64,000 nucleotides of DNA from Christiangramia crocea (GTDB lineage Bacteria > Bacteroidota > Bacteroidia > Flavobacteriales > Flavobacteriaceae), in NCBI RefSeq assembly GCF_022410465.1, contig NZ_JAJSON010000008.1:17640-81639 (forward strand). Reading direction: 5' to 3'. How positions within the stretch are numbered: the first letter of the stretch is position 1; each line of letters opens with the position of its first letter. A program made the translations under genes and the position numbers. Positions 27,784-37,189 of the stretch are shown here, piece by piece. The notes under the pieces are model-generated. The model ran no database searches, had not been told where the DNA came from, and worked only from the letters and a program-made list of their open reading frames with translations.

Positions 27784-28722
27784 TTAGAAGTTGTAAACTA
27801 CCTCCAGGTTATAACCTTTCAGGGATTTTCTGGCTTTTTCAATATCCTCGGTGAACCCGAGAATATATCCTCCGCCACCGGAACCACATAATTTAAGATA
27901 GTAATCGTTGGTTTCGATCCCTTTCTTCCAAAGCTTATGGAATTGTGCAGGGATCATTGGTTTGAAGTTATCAAGCACCGTATGTGAAAGTTTCTTCACA
28001 TTCTTGAATAGTGATTTTACATCACCTTTAAGAAAATCATCCACGCAGGCATCGGTATGTTTAACGAACTGGTTTTTCAGCATTTTTCTGAAAGGCTCCT
28101 GTTTCATGTTCTCCATGAAGATACTTACCATGGGGCCTGTTTCGCCGGTAGTCCCGCTGTCAAGTAGGAATACGGCTCCAGTGCCGTTCTCTGTTTGAGA
28201 AGGGATGCCCGCAGGTTCAATATTTTCCCTGGAGTTTATAAGGATAGGAATGCTTAAATAGGAATTCAACGGATCCAGTCCCGAAGACTTTCCATGGAAG
28301 AAAGACTCCATTTCTCCGAAGATCTTTTTAAGTTTTAAAAGCTTATCTCTGGTAAGGTTCTCAAGAACGGTGATCTTATCATTGGCATATTTATCATAAA
28401 TAGCTGCTACCAGTGCACCACTACTTCCAACACCATATCCCTGAGGAATACTCGAGTCGAAATACATTCCCCTGTCTATATCCTTCTGTAAGGCGTCAAG
28501 ATCGAACTGAACCAGTTCCGGATTGCTTACCTCAAGGCTCTTAAGGTAAGAAGCAAATCTTCTCAGGTTTTCATTAGATCTCCTGGCGTCATCGCTCAGA
28601 TCTTCATCCAGCTTGAGTGCCCCGTTATAAAAGTTATATGGAATGGATAAACCCTTGGAATCCTTAATGATCCCGTACTCCCCAAAAAGGAGGATTTTCG
28701 AATAAAATAGAGGTCCTTTCAT
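27784..28722 (-). CDS. GHMP kinase, mevalonate kinase-like
   Basis: This protein of 312 residues from the ATG at 28722 (MKGPLFYSKILLFGEYG) may begin two codons earlier at 28728. GHMP landmarks are ILLFGEYGI (motif 1), IPQGYGVGSSGALVAAIY (the ATP loop, motif 2) and KLCGSGGGGYILGF (motif 3). Its place between diphosphomevalonate decarboxylase and a prenyltransferase supports a mevalonate or phosphomevalonate kinase role; motif 1 (GEYG, like GEHxV) favours mevalonate kinase. Confidence 0.85.
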   Translation of the reverse strand: MKGPLFYSKILLFGEYGIIKDSKGLSIPYNFYNGALKLDEDLSDDARRSNENLRRFASYLKSLEVSNPELVQFDLDALQKDIDRGMYFDSSIPQGYGVGSSGALVAAIYDKYANDKITVLENLTRDKLLKLKKIFGEMESFFHGKSSGLDPLNSYLSIPILINSRENIEPAGIPSQTENGTGAVFLLDSGTTGETGPMVSIFMENMKQEPFRKMLKNQFVKHTDACVDDFLKGDVKSLFKNVKKLSHTVLDNFKPMIPAQFHKLWKKGIETNDYYLKLCGSGGGGYILGFTEDIEKARKSLKGYNLEVVYNF

Positions 28723-28795
28723 AAGCATTTAAGATTCATTCAGGCGAATGTGAGCTGCAAAATTAGCGTTAAAGGGCTTAAAAACAGGTTTAAAA

Positions 28796-29878
28796 TTACA
28801 ATTTTTTTGCTCCCGTGCCAACTCTGTCGCAAATATAATGCCCGTTTTGACAATATGCAACTAACTCATTCTTAATGAATTCTAAAACTTTCGTTTCGTT
28901 AGCTGATGGATAAAGCAGGTGTACGTTCGCACCTGCGTCCAGAGTGAAACACACCGGGATGCCCGTAGCTTTCCGGTAAGCCCAGATCCTGTTTATGATC
29001 TCCAGGGTATTGGGTTTCATCAGGATGAAATAGGGTTCACTGCTCATCATCATTGCATGCAGGCTTAGGGCTTCACTTTCAACTATATTTATGAATTCTT
29101 CAGTATTTCCCGATTTAAGTACCGGGTTAAGCCTCTTTAAATTTTCACTGGCCTGCGCAAATCGTTTTTCGGCAAATGGATGCCCGTGCATCAGGTTATG
29201 ACCTACACTGCTGCTCACCTGTTTTTCTCCTTTGTCCACGAGTAAAATGGTATCGCGATAATCCCTGAATATTTCATGAACTTCATGAGGGAAAGGAATT
29301 CCATAAAGGTCTGATGATCCATTAACAGCGCTATGCTCACCCCAAACTACCAAAGTTCCATCGATGCTTCGGCAGGCGCTTCCGGAACCCAGTCTTGCCA
29401 GGAAAGAAGCTTTTTGTTTGAAAAAGCTTTCATCCATGTTCGGGTACAATTTATTTTCTAGGTCCATAATACACAGGGCAAGTGCACTCATGCCACTGGC
29501 AGAAGACGCGATCCCGCTGCTATGCGGAAAGGAATTCTCACTGTGTATCTCCAATTTATACTGCCTGAGATACGGACAGTAAGCCTCGATCCTTTCAAAG
29601 AACTTGCGGATCTTGGGCTTAAAATCTTCCTTTTCCCTGCCTTCAAAATAAAAGCCGAAGTCAAAATCTTTCGCAACTTCTTTCTTTTTTGTAAACTTCA
29701 GGCTGGTAGTACTTTTGCAATGATCAAGGGTAAAACTTATAGAGGGATTTGCCGGAATCTGATGTTCCTTCTTACCCCAGTATTTCACCAGAGCGATATT
29801 GCTTGGTGACTGCCAGCTGACTTCTCCTGATTCTATATTTTCTGCCTTGCGTTTAGGGATAAATTCCTGTTGGGTCAT
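28796..29878 (-). CDS. mvaD: Diphosphomevalonate decarboxylase
   Basis: A 360-residue GHMP enzyme starting at the ATG at 29878 (MTQQEF); 21 upstream in-frame residues are probably not translated. Diagnostic motifs are SPSNIALVKYWGKK, FPHSSGIASSASGMSALAL (ATP loop) and ARLGSGSACRSI. It forms isopentenyl diphosphate in the mevalonate route, which many flavobacteria use instead of the MEP route. The kinase and UbiA genes follow on the same strand after 73 bp. Confidence 0.94.
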   Translation of the reverse strand: MTQQEFIPKRKAENIESGEVSWQSPSNIALVKYWGKKEHQIPANPSISFTLDHCKSTTSLKFTKKKEVAKDFDFGFYFEGREKEDFKPKIRKFFERIEAYCPYLRQYKLEIHSENSFPHSSGIASSASGMSALALCIMDLENKLYPNMDESFFKQKASFLARLGSGSACRSIDGTLVVWGEHSAVNGSSDLYGIPFPHEVHEIFRDYRDTILLVDKGEKQVSSSVGHNLMHGHPFAEKRFAQASENLKRLNPVLKSGNTEEFINIVESEALSLHAMMMSSEPYFILMKPNTLEIINRIWAYRKATGIPVCFTLDAGANVHLLYPSANETKVLEFIKNELVAYCQNGHYICDRVGTGAKKL

Positions 29879-29977
29879 CCTCAAAAAAATTTTTGCCAAA
29901 GTTAAACTTTTATGCGATGGTTTCCTTCCTGAACAATCCAAATAAATTCCTATTTTAGTGGAATCAACCGGCCAGTT

Positions 29978-30457
29978 ATGACAAGAAAACTGTTAATAAG
30001 GAGCTCTTTTGCTGTTTTGGTATGTCTCATATTTGGTTTTATGGGAACAGTGGCTACTCAAACCGGAGTGGCAGAATGGTATCCGGGTCTCACCAAACCA
30101 AGGTTTAGTGTAGATGTGGATATAGTTAGTGCCGTGTGGATAGTGATGTATGTGCTTATGGGGCTGGCTGCAGGAATTGTCTGGAGCAAGGGCTTTTATC
30201 ACAAATGGGTGAAAACGGCCCTGTACCATTTCGGGTTTCAGTTGTTCCTTAACGGTTTCTGGTTCCTGCTTTTCTTCGCGCTTGAAGAACCTTTTATCGC
30301 TCTGCTGGACCTGGTAGTGCTTTTTATAATGATACTTTTTACCATTAAATGGTTCCGCATAGTGAATGTTATGGCAGCCTATCTCCTTATCCCCTATGCG
30401 ATCTGGGTGCTCTTGACCATCGCCTACAATTTCGAGATCTGGCGTCTCAACTCATAG
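29978..30457 (+). CDS. TspO/MBR family protein
   Basis: A 159-residue five-helix membrane protein with the TspO landmarks EWYPGLTKPRFS, VWIVMYVLMGLAAG, QLFLNGFWFLLFFAL and LLIPYAIWVLLTIAYNFEIWRLN. The family binds porphyrins and other tetrapyrroles or lipids. It is a single gene, divergent from mvaD (99 bp), and its stop overlaps the convergent HI0933 flavoprotein gene by 11 bp. Confidence 0.94.
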   Translation: MTRKLLIRSSFAVLVCLIFGFMGTVATQTGVAEWYPGLTKPRFSVDVDIVSAVWIVMYVLMGLAAGIVWSKGFYHKWVKTALYHFGFQLFLNGFWFLLFFALEEPFIALLDLVVLFIMILFTIKWFRIVNVMAAYLLIPYAIWVLLTIAYNFEIWRLNS

Positions 30458-31655
30458 CCTTAGCCGCAAGAAAGGCTCCCGTCCAGGCATTCTGAAAGTT
30501 AAAACCGCCGGTAATGGCATCGATGTTCAGGATCTCCCCGGCGAAGAACAGGTCTTTATGTATTTTGCTTTCAAAGGTTTTAAAGTCCACTTCTTTCAGG
30601 TCTATCCCGCCTGCCGTTACGAACTCCTCCTTAAAGGTGCTTTTTCCGTTCACTTTAAAGACTGCTTCGGTAAGCTCTTCGGAAAGTTTTTTTAACTGGT
30701 TCTTATTCAGATCTGCCCATTTTGCTTCTGTGCTTATGGCTGAAGCGGAAACTATACTTTGCCATAGTCTCCTGGGAAGATCAAACTGTGACCTCTTTGC
30801 TACCTGTTGTTTTGATAAAGAGAATTTGAGCTTTTTCAGTTCTTCCAGTAGCGCGGTGGCCGATCGTCCCGGCAGCCAGTTCACTGAGATCCTGAATTTA
30901 TAATCCAGTTTGTTCAGCTCCCTTGCTCCCCAGGCCGAGAGTTTCAGAATGGCAGGGCCGCTCATTCCCCAGTGGGTGATGAGTAGCGGGCCCGAGCTTT
31001 CCAGGTGCTCTCCTTCCACATTTACTTCGGCTTCGGTCGATATCCCCGCCAGGCCTTTTATCCTTGGGTCCTGGATGTTGAAGGTGAAAAGTGAAGGTAC
31101 AGCGGGAACGATGCTATGCCCCATCCTTTCAAGCAGGTTCCATACCTTGGTATTGCTCCCGGTGGCAAGCATAAGTTTCCCGCATTCAAAATCTTCTTTG
31201 CTGGTCCGGACCTTCCAGAACTCCCCTTCTTTTTTAAAATTCTTCAGGCTATGGCCTTTCAGGACCTCAATATTCAGGCGTTTGCATTCCTTTTTGAAAC
31301 AGTCTATGATGGTCTGTGAATTATCTGTCACCGGGAACATACGCCCGTCTTCCTCGATCTTAAGTTCCACCCCGCGTTCTTCGAACCAGGCAATGGTGTC
31401 TCCGGTCATGAATTTATGAAAGGGTCCGCGCAGTTCCTTTTCACCACGGGGATATCTTTTCACCAGTTCTGCGGGGATGAATTCTGCATGGGTTACATTG
31501 CAACGCCCGCCCCCAGAGACCTTTACCTTGGTAAGCACTTCTTTCCCTCGTTCAAGGATAAGTACCCTTAACTGAGGATCATTTTCCGCGGCATTGATGG
31601 CGGTAAAGAATCCGGCGGCTCCCCCGCCAGCTATTATGATATCATATTTCTCCAA
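30447..31655 (-). CDS. HI0933/BaiN-family flavoprotein (NAD(P)/FAD-dependent oxidoreductase)
   Basis: A 402-residue flavoprotein with IIIAGGGAAGFFTAINAA (FAD loop), KVKVSGGGRCNVTHAEF (family signature) and a C-terminal FAGEILNIDAITGGFNFQNAW segment. The reaction of most members is unknown; the BaiN group acts on steroid-like substrates in gut bacteria, which need not apply here. It ends convergently on tspO with an 11-bp overlap. Confidence 0.9.
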   Translation of the reverse strand: MEKYDIIIAGGGAAGFFTAINAAENDPQLRVLILERGKEVLTKVKVSGGGRCNVTHAEFIPAELVKRYPRGEKELRGPFHKFMTGDTIAWFEERGVELKIEEDGRMFPVTDNSQTIIDCFKKECKRLNIEVLKGHSLKNFKKEGEFWKVRTSKEDFECGKLMLATGSNTKVWNLLERMGHSIVPAVPSLFTFNIQDPRIKGLAGISTEAEVNVEGEHLESSGPLLITHWGMSGPAILKLSAWGARELNKLDYKFRISVNWLPGRSATALLEELKKLKFSLSKQQVAKRSQFDLPRRLWQSIVSASAISTEAKWADLNKNQLKKLSEELTEAVFKVNGKSTFKEEFVTAGGIDLKEVDFKTFESKIHKDLFFAGEILNIDAITGGFNFQNAWTGAFLAAKAMS

Positions 31656-31713
31656 ATTCCTTCCATTTAAGGCTGTAAAAATAGGCAGTTAAAAGCTGAA
31701 GCAGAAATTAGTT

Positions 31714-32427
31714 TCAGGGCTTTAGCTCCAGCAACGGATTATGTAGCCTGTTGGGGTAGTCTGAAATGATCCCGTCAACCCCAAAATCCATCATCCTGAG
31801 AATATCCTGTCGCTCGTTCACCGTCCATACATTCACCTTAAAACCTTCCGCCTGGCAGAGTTTGGTATTATCCCGGGTAATGATCCCAAGGGAAGGGTGA
31901 ATGGCACTGGCATTCAGAAGCTTTCCAAGTTCGATCGCTTCAGGCACACTGGCTTTGCTCAGCACCCCAAGAGGCACATGATCGTCGAACTGCCGTACCT
32001 GGAAAAGTTCATTTTTCTGAAAGCTGGAAATGAGGAAACTGGAATACTCCCATTTACCTGAGGCCACTCTTTTCTGAACTTCCTTGCATACAGGTTCGGC
32101 GGTATTAAGTCCTTTTAGTTCAATATTGATATCGCATTTTCCTTCGATGAGGTCCAGCACCTCTGTTAGTAAAGGAATTCTATAATGTCCCTCCACTTTC
32201 AGTTTACTTATCTCTTCGGCCGAACGTTTTGCTATCTCACCACTGCCATCGGTAGTGCGGTCCAGGGTGAAATCATGTATCACCCACAGTTCCCCGCTGG
32301 CACATTTGTGAACGTCGATTTCCACCATATCCACACCTATATCCAGGGCTTTCCGGATACTTTCCAGGGTGTTTTCAGCTACATGGGCTTTGGCCCCGCG
32401 ATGCCCGATCTTTAAAAATTCGTTCAT
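31714..32427 (-). CDS. Glycerophosphodiester phosphodiesterase
   Basis: A 237-residue GDPD domain from the ATG at 32427 (an in-frame TTG lies 6 bp upstream). Catalytic motifs are intact: IGHRGAKAHVAENTLES (HR...ENT), MVEIDVHKC (metal-binding Glu/Asp) and VIHDFTLDRTTDG (catalytic His). There is no signal peptide, so it is cytoplasmic. It cleaves glycerophosphodiesters from lipid turnover. It stands alone on the minus strand. Confidence 0.93.
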   Translation of the reverse strand: MNEFLKIGHRGAKAHVAENTLESIRKALDIGVDMVEIDVHKCASGELWVIHDFTLDRTTDGSGEIAKRSAEEISKLKVEGHYRIPLLTEVLDLIEGKCDINIELKGLNTAEPVCKEVQKRVASGKWEYSSFLISSFQKNELFQVRQFDDHVPLGVLSKASVPEAIELGKLLNASAIHPSLGIITRDNTKLCQAEGFKVNVWTVNERQDILRMMDFGVDGIISDYPNRLHNPLLELKP

Positions 32428-32574
32428 ACTCAAATGTATTCAATTAATTCATTCCAACCATCTATTGATGCTATTAGTCAGGGGATTTTAAAATTTACAA
32501 AGGCTTATGATTGCTTAACATTTATTTATCTGAAAAGCATTGTAATTTAGGGAACTGACCAATTAAAATGACCT

Positions 32575-33423
32575 ATGAGCAAAGTAAAAAATGTCCCAGA
32601 TCAGGATCAGGAACAGCCGGGCGATGAGTATAAAATGCATCCGGAACCCGAGATCATCCGGAATGATTACCGGGGCAGTGATAAACTGAAAGGACGAACA
32701 GCACTCATAACCGGTGGCGACAGTGGTATTGGCCGTAGCGCGGCAGTTCATTTTGCCCGGGAAGGAGCCGATGTTGCCATAGTTTACCTGGAAGAAAAAG
32801 AAGATGCGCTTGAAACAAAAAAGCTGGTAGAAAAAGAGGGAAGGAAGTGCCTGATTATTGCCGGAGACCTTAAGGAAGAAGCTTTCTGCCGGGAAGCCGT
32901 ACAGAAGGTAATTTCAGAATTTGGCAAACTTGATATTCTTGTGAACAATGCAGCCATGCAATTTCCCAAGGGAGAGGTGGAAGAGATAAGTTCCGAGCAA
33001 TTCAAAATGACCTTCAGTACCAATATCTATCCTTATTTCTACATGGTCAAAGCCGCCCTGGAACATCTTAAGGAAGATTCGGTCATAATTAATACCACCT
33101 CGGTAACAGCCTACAGGGGGAGCTCGCACCTGCTGGATTATTCCAGCACAAAAGGAGCGATCGTAAGCTTTACACGCTCCCTGTCAAAAATGCTGGTGGA
33201 AAGGAAGATCAGGGTGAACGCCGTGGCCCCCGGACCTGTGTGGACACCATTGATCCCTTCCACCTTTGATGATGTTTCAGAATTTGGAAAGAAGGTGCCC
33301 ATGGGAAGACCCGGGCAGCCCAGTGAAATCGGGCCGGCCTATGTTTTCCTTGCAGGCAGGGACAGCAGTTATATCACGGGACAGGTGATCCATATTAATG
33401 GTGGAGAAATAATAGGAAGTTAG
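32575..33423 (+). CDS. SDR family oxidoreductase, general-stress type
   Basis: A 282-residue short-chain dehydrogenase with a 40-residue N-terminal extension typical of the YdaD/YhdF stress group (Pro/Asp-rich, ending in KLKGRTALITGGDSGIGRS). The cofactor loop is GGDSGIG, NNAA is present, and the catalytic Tyr/Lys lie in LDYSSTKGAI. It is the first gene of a plus-strand block running to 38693 with short gaps, which mixes stress-type and DNA-repair genes. Confidence 0.9.
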   Translation: MSKVKNVPDQDQEQPGDEYKMHPEPEIIRNDYRGSDKLKGRTALITGGDSGIGRSAAVHFAREGADVAIVYLEEKEDALETKKLVEKEGRKCLIIAGDLKEEAFCREAVQKVISEFGKLDILVNNAAMQFPKGEVEEISSEQFKMTFSTNIYPYFYMVKAALEHLKEDSVIINTTSVTAYRGSSHLLDYSSTKGAIVSFTRSLSKMLVERKIRVNAVAPGPVWTPLIPSTFDDVSEFGKKVPMGRPGQPSEIGPAYVFLAGRDSSYITGQVIHINGGEIIGS

Positions 33424-33425
33424 AT

Positions 33426-33953
33426 ATGGATATACACAAATGGTTTATATACGATGAAAATGAATTTATTGCGATAGTACTTACCGCGATCGGGATCTAT
33501 CTGGCGGTCATAATTTTTACACGACTGGCGGGAAAAAGAAGTTTCTCGAAAATGTCCAGTTTCGATTTTGCGATGACCGTTGCCATAGGTTCCATGATCG
33601 CAACAACGGTACTTTCTTCCGGAGTGAAATTATGGGACGGGATTATTGGCATTGGCGCGGTTTATATTTTACAGATAGGCGTAGCCCTGCTCAGGAGGTT
33701 CAAAGTGGTAAAAAAGGTAGTGGACAATTCTCCATTGCTTCTTATGGAAGGGGAAAATATCCTGGAAGACAACCTCAGGAAAGCCAGGGTAAGTGAGGCC
33801 GACCTGCGCTCTAAACTCAGGGAGGCGAATGTTTTAAAATTCGACCAGGTGAGGGCCGTGATCTTTGAAACAACCGGGGATATTTCGGTGCTGCATACAG
33901 ATGATCCGCAGGTCCAGATAGAGGAATGGTTATTAAAGGATGTTGAAAGATGA
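33426..33953 (+). CDS. DUF421 / YetF-like membrane protein
   Basis: A 175-residue protein with three N-terminal membrane segments, then the DUF421 signature region: FTRLAGKRSFSKMSSFDFAM and, in the cytoplasmic domain, SEADLRSKLREANVLKFDQV and AVIFETTGDISVL. The function of the family is unknown; Bacillus members are spore or stress membrane proteins. It starts 3 bp after the SDR stop and overlaps the SemiSWEET gene by 4 bp. Confidence 0.88.
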   Translation: MDIHKWFIYDENEFIAIVLTAIGIYLAVIIFTRLAGKRSFSKMSSFDFAMTVAIGSMIATTVLSSGVKLWDGIIGIGAVYILQIGVALLRRFKVVKKVVDNSPLLLMEGENILEDNLRKARVSEADLRSKLREANVLKFDQVRAVIFETTGDISVLHTDDPQVQIEEWLLKDVER

Positions 33954-34216
33954 GCCTGAGCAATGAGGAAATACTGGGGCTGGTTGCGGGAGTATGTACT
34001 ACTATCGCTGTGATCCCACAGATAAAAAAGGCATGGAAGACCAAAAAGGTCAAGGATGTATCCCCGGGAATGTTTGCCATCCTGATGCTGGGTGTTGGTT
34101 TATGGGTGGTATACGGGATCGTGCAGAACGACCTTCCCATTATCGCCACCAATGGGGTCTCACTGGGACTTAATTCGGTCATGATGTACCTGATGATCCG
34201 TTACCGGGAAAAATAG
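33950..34216 (+). CDS. SemiSWEET-type sugar transporter
   Basis: An 88-residue three-helix bundle protein that would dimerise to form one SWEET-like pore. The PQ-type motif VIPQIKKAWKTKKVKDVSPG and a long third helix (LGLNSVMMYLMIRY) match the family. Some members move sucrose or glucose. The start overlaps the DUF421 stop by 4 bp (ATGA). Confidence 0.9.
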   Translation: MSLSNEEILGLVAGVCTTIAVIPQIKKAWKTKKVKDVSPGMFAILMLGVGLWVVYGIVQNDLPIIATNGVSLGLNSVMMYLMIRYREK

Positions 34217-34248
34217 AATGAAAAAGAAAATTAAGAGGAAAGAGATCT

Positions 34249-34947
34249 ATGAGATTAGTAGAAGACAGACCAGAGTTGAAAAAAGTGAAGGAATACTCTG
34301 ATGAGAAAATGTTGAAAAGACAGTTCGAGGATTTTATCCTGGAGAACGACCACCCATGCGTCATGGCGCAGACCGTCTTCAGTATGGAGCAGGTGGAACT
34401 GCATGCTTATAAGGATTTTGGCTCGGCCGGGGCTGCACGGAAGCTGATAAAAGACCTGGAAGAATATGTGGCCGGCTACGATTTTGAGTCGAACGATTTC
34501 AGGACTTTTCTGGCAGTCTTTCCTGATTCGCCAAATTATTCCGAAATTGAATTCGAAAAGCGGCTCTGGAAACAGCTGAAGGCTTTGAATGAAGCTGATA
34601 AGTGCGATTGGGATGCCCGGGTAAGTTCAGATCCTGAAAGCGAACATTTCAGTTTCAGCATTGCAGGCAGGGCATTTTATATTGTAGGCATGCATCCCGG
34701 AGCCTCAAGAAAGGCAAGGCAGAGCCCCTGCACGGCCATCGCGTTCAACCTGCACTGGCAGTTCGAGAAGTTGAGGGAAATGGGAACTTATGAGACCGTT
34801 CGGGATAAGATAAGGGAACGTGATAAGGAATTGCAGGGGAATATTAACCCCATGCTGGAAGATTTTGGAAAAAGAAGTGAAGCGAGGCAGTACAGCGGAA
34901 GAGAGGTTGGTGATGACTGGAAATGTCCCTTTCACCATAGCAAATAA
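34249..34947 (+). CDS. YqcI/YcgG family, GntA-like heme-dependent N-hydroxylase candidate
   Basis: A 232-residue YqcI/YcgG protein with HPCVMAQTVFS near the N-terminus, GMHPGASRKARQSPC in the middle and REVGDDWKCPFHHSK at the end. In the guanitoxin pathway a member (GntA) hydroxylates an arginine-derived nitrogen with heme. No other guanitoxin genes occur here, so a different substrate is likely. It sits between SemiSWEET (32-bp gap) and the PaiB-like gene (5-bp gap). Confidence 0.85.
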   Translation: MRLVEDRPELKKVKEYSDEKMLKRQFEDFILENDHPCVMAQTVFSMEQVELHAYKDFGSAGAARKLIKDLEEYVAGYDFESNDFRTFLAVFPDSPNYSEIEFEKRLWKQLKALNEADKCDWDARVSSDPESEHFSFSIAGRAFYIVGMHPGASRKARQSPCTAIAFNLHWQFEKLREMGTYETVRDKIRERDKELQGNINPMLEDFGKRSEARQYSGREVGDDWKCPFHHSK

Positions 34948-34952
34948 ATTAT

Positions 34953-35570
34953 ATGTACAGACCACCAAAATACCGGAAAGACGATAAGGAGTTCATCTTC
35001 TCATTTATTGAAGAGAATCCGTTTGCGAGTTTTATCCTGAAAGGCGAAAGACTGCTCGCAACCCATATTCCGGTGCTTGCTGAAGGCAATGCGGAAGACT
35101 TCAGGCTGTATTCACATATCGCCAACCATAATGAACAGAAAGCATTCATAGAGGACGGGGCAGAGGCGCTGCTCATCTTTCATGGCCCCCACGCTTATGT
35201 TTCGTCGTCATGGTATAAGGAAAAGGATATAAGCACCTGGGATTACACGGCGGTACATGTGAATGCGAGGATAAGGATGCAGACTGCTGAAGAGCTGGAA
35301 GCTTCACTTGAAAGAATGGTGGAACGATTTGAAAAGAAGCAGGAAAGTCCGCTTTATTATAAGGATATCCCAGAGCTCATGCTGAAGGAACACCTGCCGC
35401 TTATCACCGGTTTCTGGCTGGAGCCTTTCAAAATTGAGGGAGTGGCAAAACTGCACCAGGCCTATGCTAAACATGATATAGCCGCGGTCACCAAAAAGCT
35501 GGATAAGTCAGACTCCTCCATGGAGCGTGAGCTTAGCGCGGCGATAAGAAAAGAGAACAAGACAGATTAA
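34953..35570 (+). CDS. FMN-binding PaiB-like protein
   Basis: A 205-residue flavin-reductase-like split-barrel protein of the PaiB group, recognised by MYRPPKYRKDD, GERLLATHIPVL, LLIFHGPHAYVSSSWY and the C-terminal EHLPLITGFWLEPFKIEGVAKL. PaiB of Bacillus is called a negative regulator of sporulation and protease genes, but binding of FMN or heme is the better supported property. It is 5 bp after the GntA-like gene and 12 bp before the first LigD-part gene. Confidence 0.9.
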   Translation: MYRPPKYRKDDKEFIFSFIEENPFASFILKGERLLATHIPVLAEGNAEDFRLYSHIANHNEQKAFIEDGAEALLIFHGPHAYVSSSWYKEKDISTWDYTAVHVNARIRMQTAEELEASLERMVERFEKKQESPLYYKDIPELMLKEHLPLITGFWLEPFKIEGVAKLHQAYAKHDIAAVTKKLDKSDSSMERELSAAIRKENKTD

Positions 35571-35582
35571 ATCTTTTGAAAG

Positions 35583-36194
35583 ATGGGAAAGAAAGGATTT
35601 TTAGAGAAGTATCACCGGAAGCGAAATTTCGATATCTCGTCTGAACCTTTCGGCGATGAAAGCAAAAAGAAGGATAAGGACAAACAGATCTTCGTGATAC
35701 ATAAGCACGATGCTACCAACCTGCATTTCGATTTCAGGCTGCTGGTAGACGGGGTGCTTAAAAGCTGGGCGGTTCCCAAAGGTCCTTCCACCGATCCCAA
35801 AGTGAAACGACTGGCCATTCCCACTGAAGACCACCCGCTGGAATATGCCGATTTTGAAGGCGTGATCCCCGAGGGGCAGTATGGCGGGGGAACGGTGATG
35901 GTATGGGATGCCGGGAAATTCGACAATGATAAGAAGGACGATGAAGGCAATCCTATCCCGATGGAAGAACAGATAAAGAACGGGCATACCACCTTTATTC
36001 TCCATGGAAAGAAACTAAAAGGCGGTTACACCCTCATAAGGACCTCAAAAGGGGATGATGAAAAATGGTTCCTGAAAAAGGTGGATGATGAGGAAGCCGA
36101 TGCCCGACGCAATCCCGTTAGTACCGAGAATGAATCGGTGCTTACCGGAAGGAGCATGGACGAGATCGCAAAAGAAGAGAAAAAGGATGACTGA
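35583..36194 (+). CDS. LigD phosphoesterase (PE) domain as a separate protein
   Basis: A 203-residue stand-alone 3'-phosphoesterase domain of bacterial NHEJ LigD. Visible are IFVIHKHDATNLHFDFRLLV (the His-x-His-type metal site) and LKSWAVPKGPSTDPKVKRLA. DHPLEYADFEGVIPEGQYGGG (landmark EYADFEGVIP) and GKKLKGGYTLIRT follow. It trims 3'-phosphates and ribonucleotides at breaks. The gene ends in a TGA that overlaps the start of the ligase gene by 8 bp. The next two genes supply the remaining LigD domains. Confidence 0.93.
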   Translation: MGKKGFLEKYHRKRNFDISSEPFGDESKKKDKDKQIFVIHKHDATNLHFDFRLLVDGVLKSWAVPKGPSTDPKVKRLAIPTEDHPLEYADFEGVIPEGQYGGGTVMVWDAGKFDNDKKDDEGNPIPMEEQIKNGHTTFILHGKKLKGGYTLIRTSKGDDEKWFLKKVDDEEADARRNPVSTENESVLTGRSMDEIAKEEKKDD

Positions 36195-37188
36195 TGCGCT
36201 CAGGGAAATACCGGAAGAGCTTCAGGAGAAGCTGAAAAAGAAAAAGCAGCCGGACTGGATGTCGCCCATGCTGGCAAAACTTACCCATGAGGTATTTTCA
36301 GATGAGCACTGGATCTTTGAGCGAAAACTGGACGGGGAGCGCTGCCTTATCTTTAAGAAAGGCAAAGAGGTGAACATCATGTCCCGAAACAAGAAGAACC
36401 TGAACGCGGTCTATCCCGAGATAGTTTCGGCACTGGAAGAGCAGAAGACGGGTAACTTTATAGCCGACGGGGAGATGGTAGCCTTCAAGGGAAAGATCAC
36501 CAGTTTTGCTGAACTACAGAAGCGCATGCACCTTAAAAAGGAGAAGGAAGTAAAGAACAGCAAGACAAAGGTCTATTTCTACTTTTTTGACCTGATGTTC
36601 CTGGAAGGCCATGACCTTACTAAATTACCGCTTACCGAAAGAAAGAAGCTGCTCAACAACAGCATAAGTTTTAAAGACCCCTTACGCTTCACTGCGCATC
36701 GCAACGAGAAGGGCGAGGAATTCTATAAGGAAGCCTGTAAAAAGAAATGGGAGGGCCTTATCGCCAAAAAGGCCGACAGCAGTTATGCGCACAGCCGCTC
36801 TTCCAACTGGCTTAAGTTCAAATGCGAGAATCAGCAGGAATTCGTGATAGGCGGTTATACCGATCCGCAGGGGGAAAGAAAGGGCTTCGGGGCTTTGTTG
36901 CTGGGATTCTATGAGGATGGAGAACTGCAGTATGCCGGGAAAGTAGGCACGGGTTATACCGATAAGATGCTGGAAGAGCTTCAGGCGAAAATGTCAGAAA
37001 TAGAAGTAGACGAACCGGCATTTGCGAAGAACGGCGACCTGCCCGCTAAGAACGTACACTGGCTGAAACCCAAGATGGTGGGCGAGGTGGCCTTTACCGA
37101 GTGGACAAAGACGAACAAATTAAGGCATCCCCGTTACCTGGGCCTGAGACGGGACAAGAAAGCAAAGGATGTTATAAAAGAAGCATAA
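36187..37188 (+). CDS. LigD ATP-dependent ligase domain as a separate protein
   Basis: A 333-residue ATP-dependent DNA ligase starting at the ATG at 36187 (MTDALREI). The frame is open 34 codons further back, but those overlap the PE gene. The adenylation motif ERKLDGERC contains the catalytic Lys47 (KxDG). Other motifs are FIADGEMVAF, FYFFDLMFLEG and EGLIAKKADSSY, and the OB domain ends with EVAFTEWTKTNKLRHPRYLG. It seals nicks in the NHEJ set. One base separates its stop from the polymerase gene. Confidence 0.93.
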   Translation: MTDALREIPEELQEKLKKKKQPDWMSPMLAKLTHEVFSDEHWIFERKLDGERCLIFKKGKEVNIMSRNKKNLNAVYPEIVSALEEQKTGNFIADGEMVAFKGKITSFAELQKRMHLKKEKEVKNSKTKVYFYFFDLMFLEGHDLTKLPLTERKKLLNNSISFKDPLRFTAHRNEKGEEFYKEACKKKWEGLIAKKADSSYAHSRSSNWLKFKCENQQEFVIGGYTDPQGERKGFGALLLGFYEDGELQYAGKVGTGYTDKMLEELQAKMSEIEVDEPAFAKNGDLPAKNVHWLKPKMVGEVAFTEWTKTNKLRHPRYLGLRRDKKAKDVIKEA

Positions 37189-37189
37189 A

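Noticed and set aside
34249..34947. Guanitoxin biosynthesis locus
   Set aside because: Only the GntA-like gene is present; no other pathway genes are in the window.
35601..36005. Long antisense frames over the LigD phosphoesterase gene
   Set aside because: They lie opposite a well-conserved domain and lack family motifs; they are by-products of G+C-rich codons.
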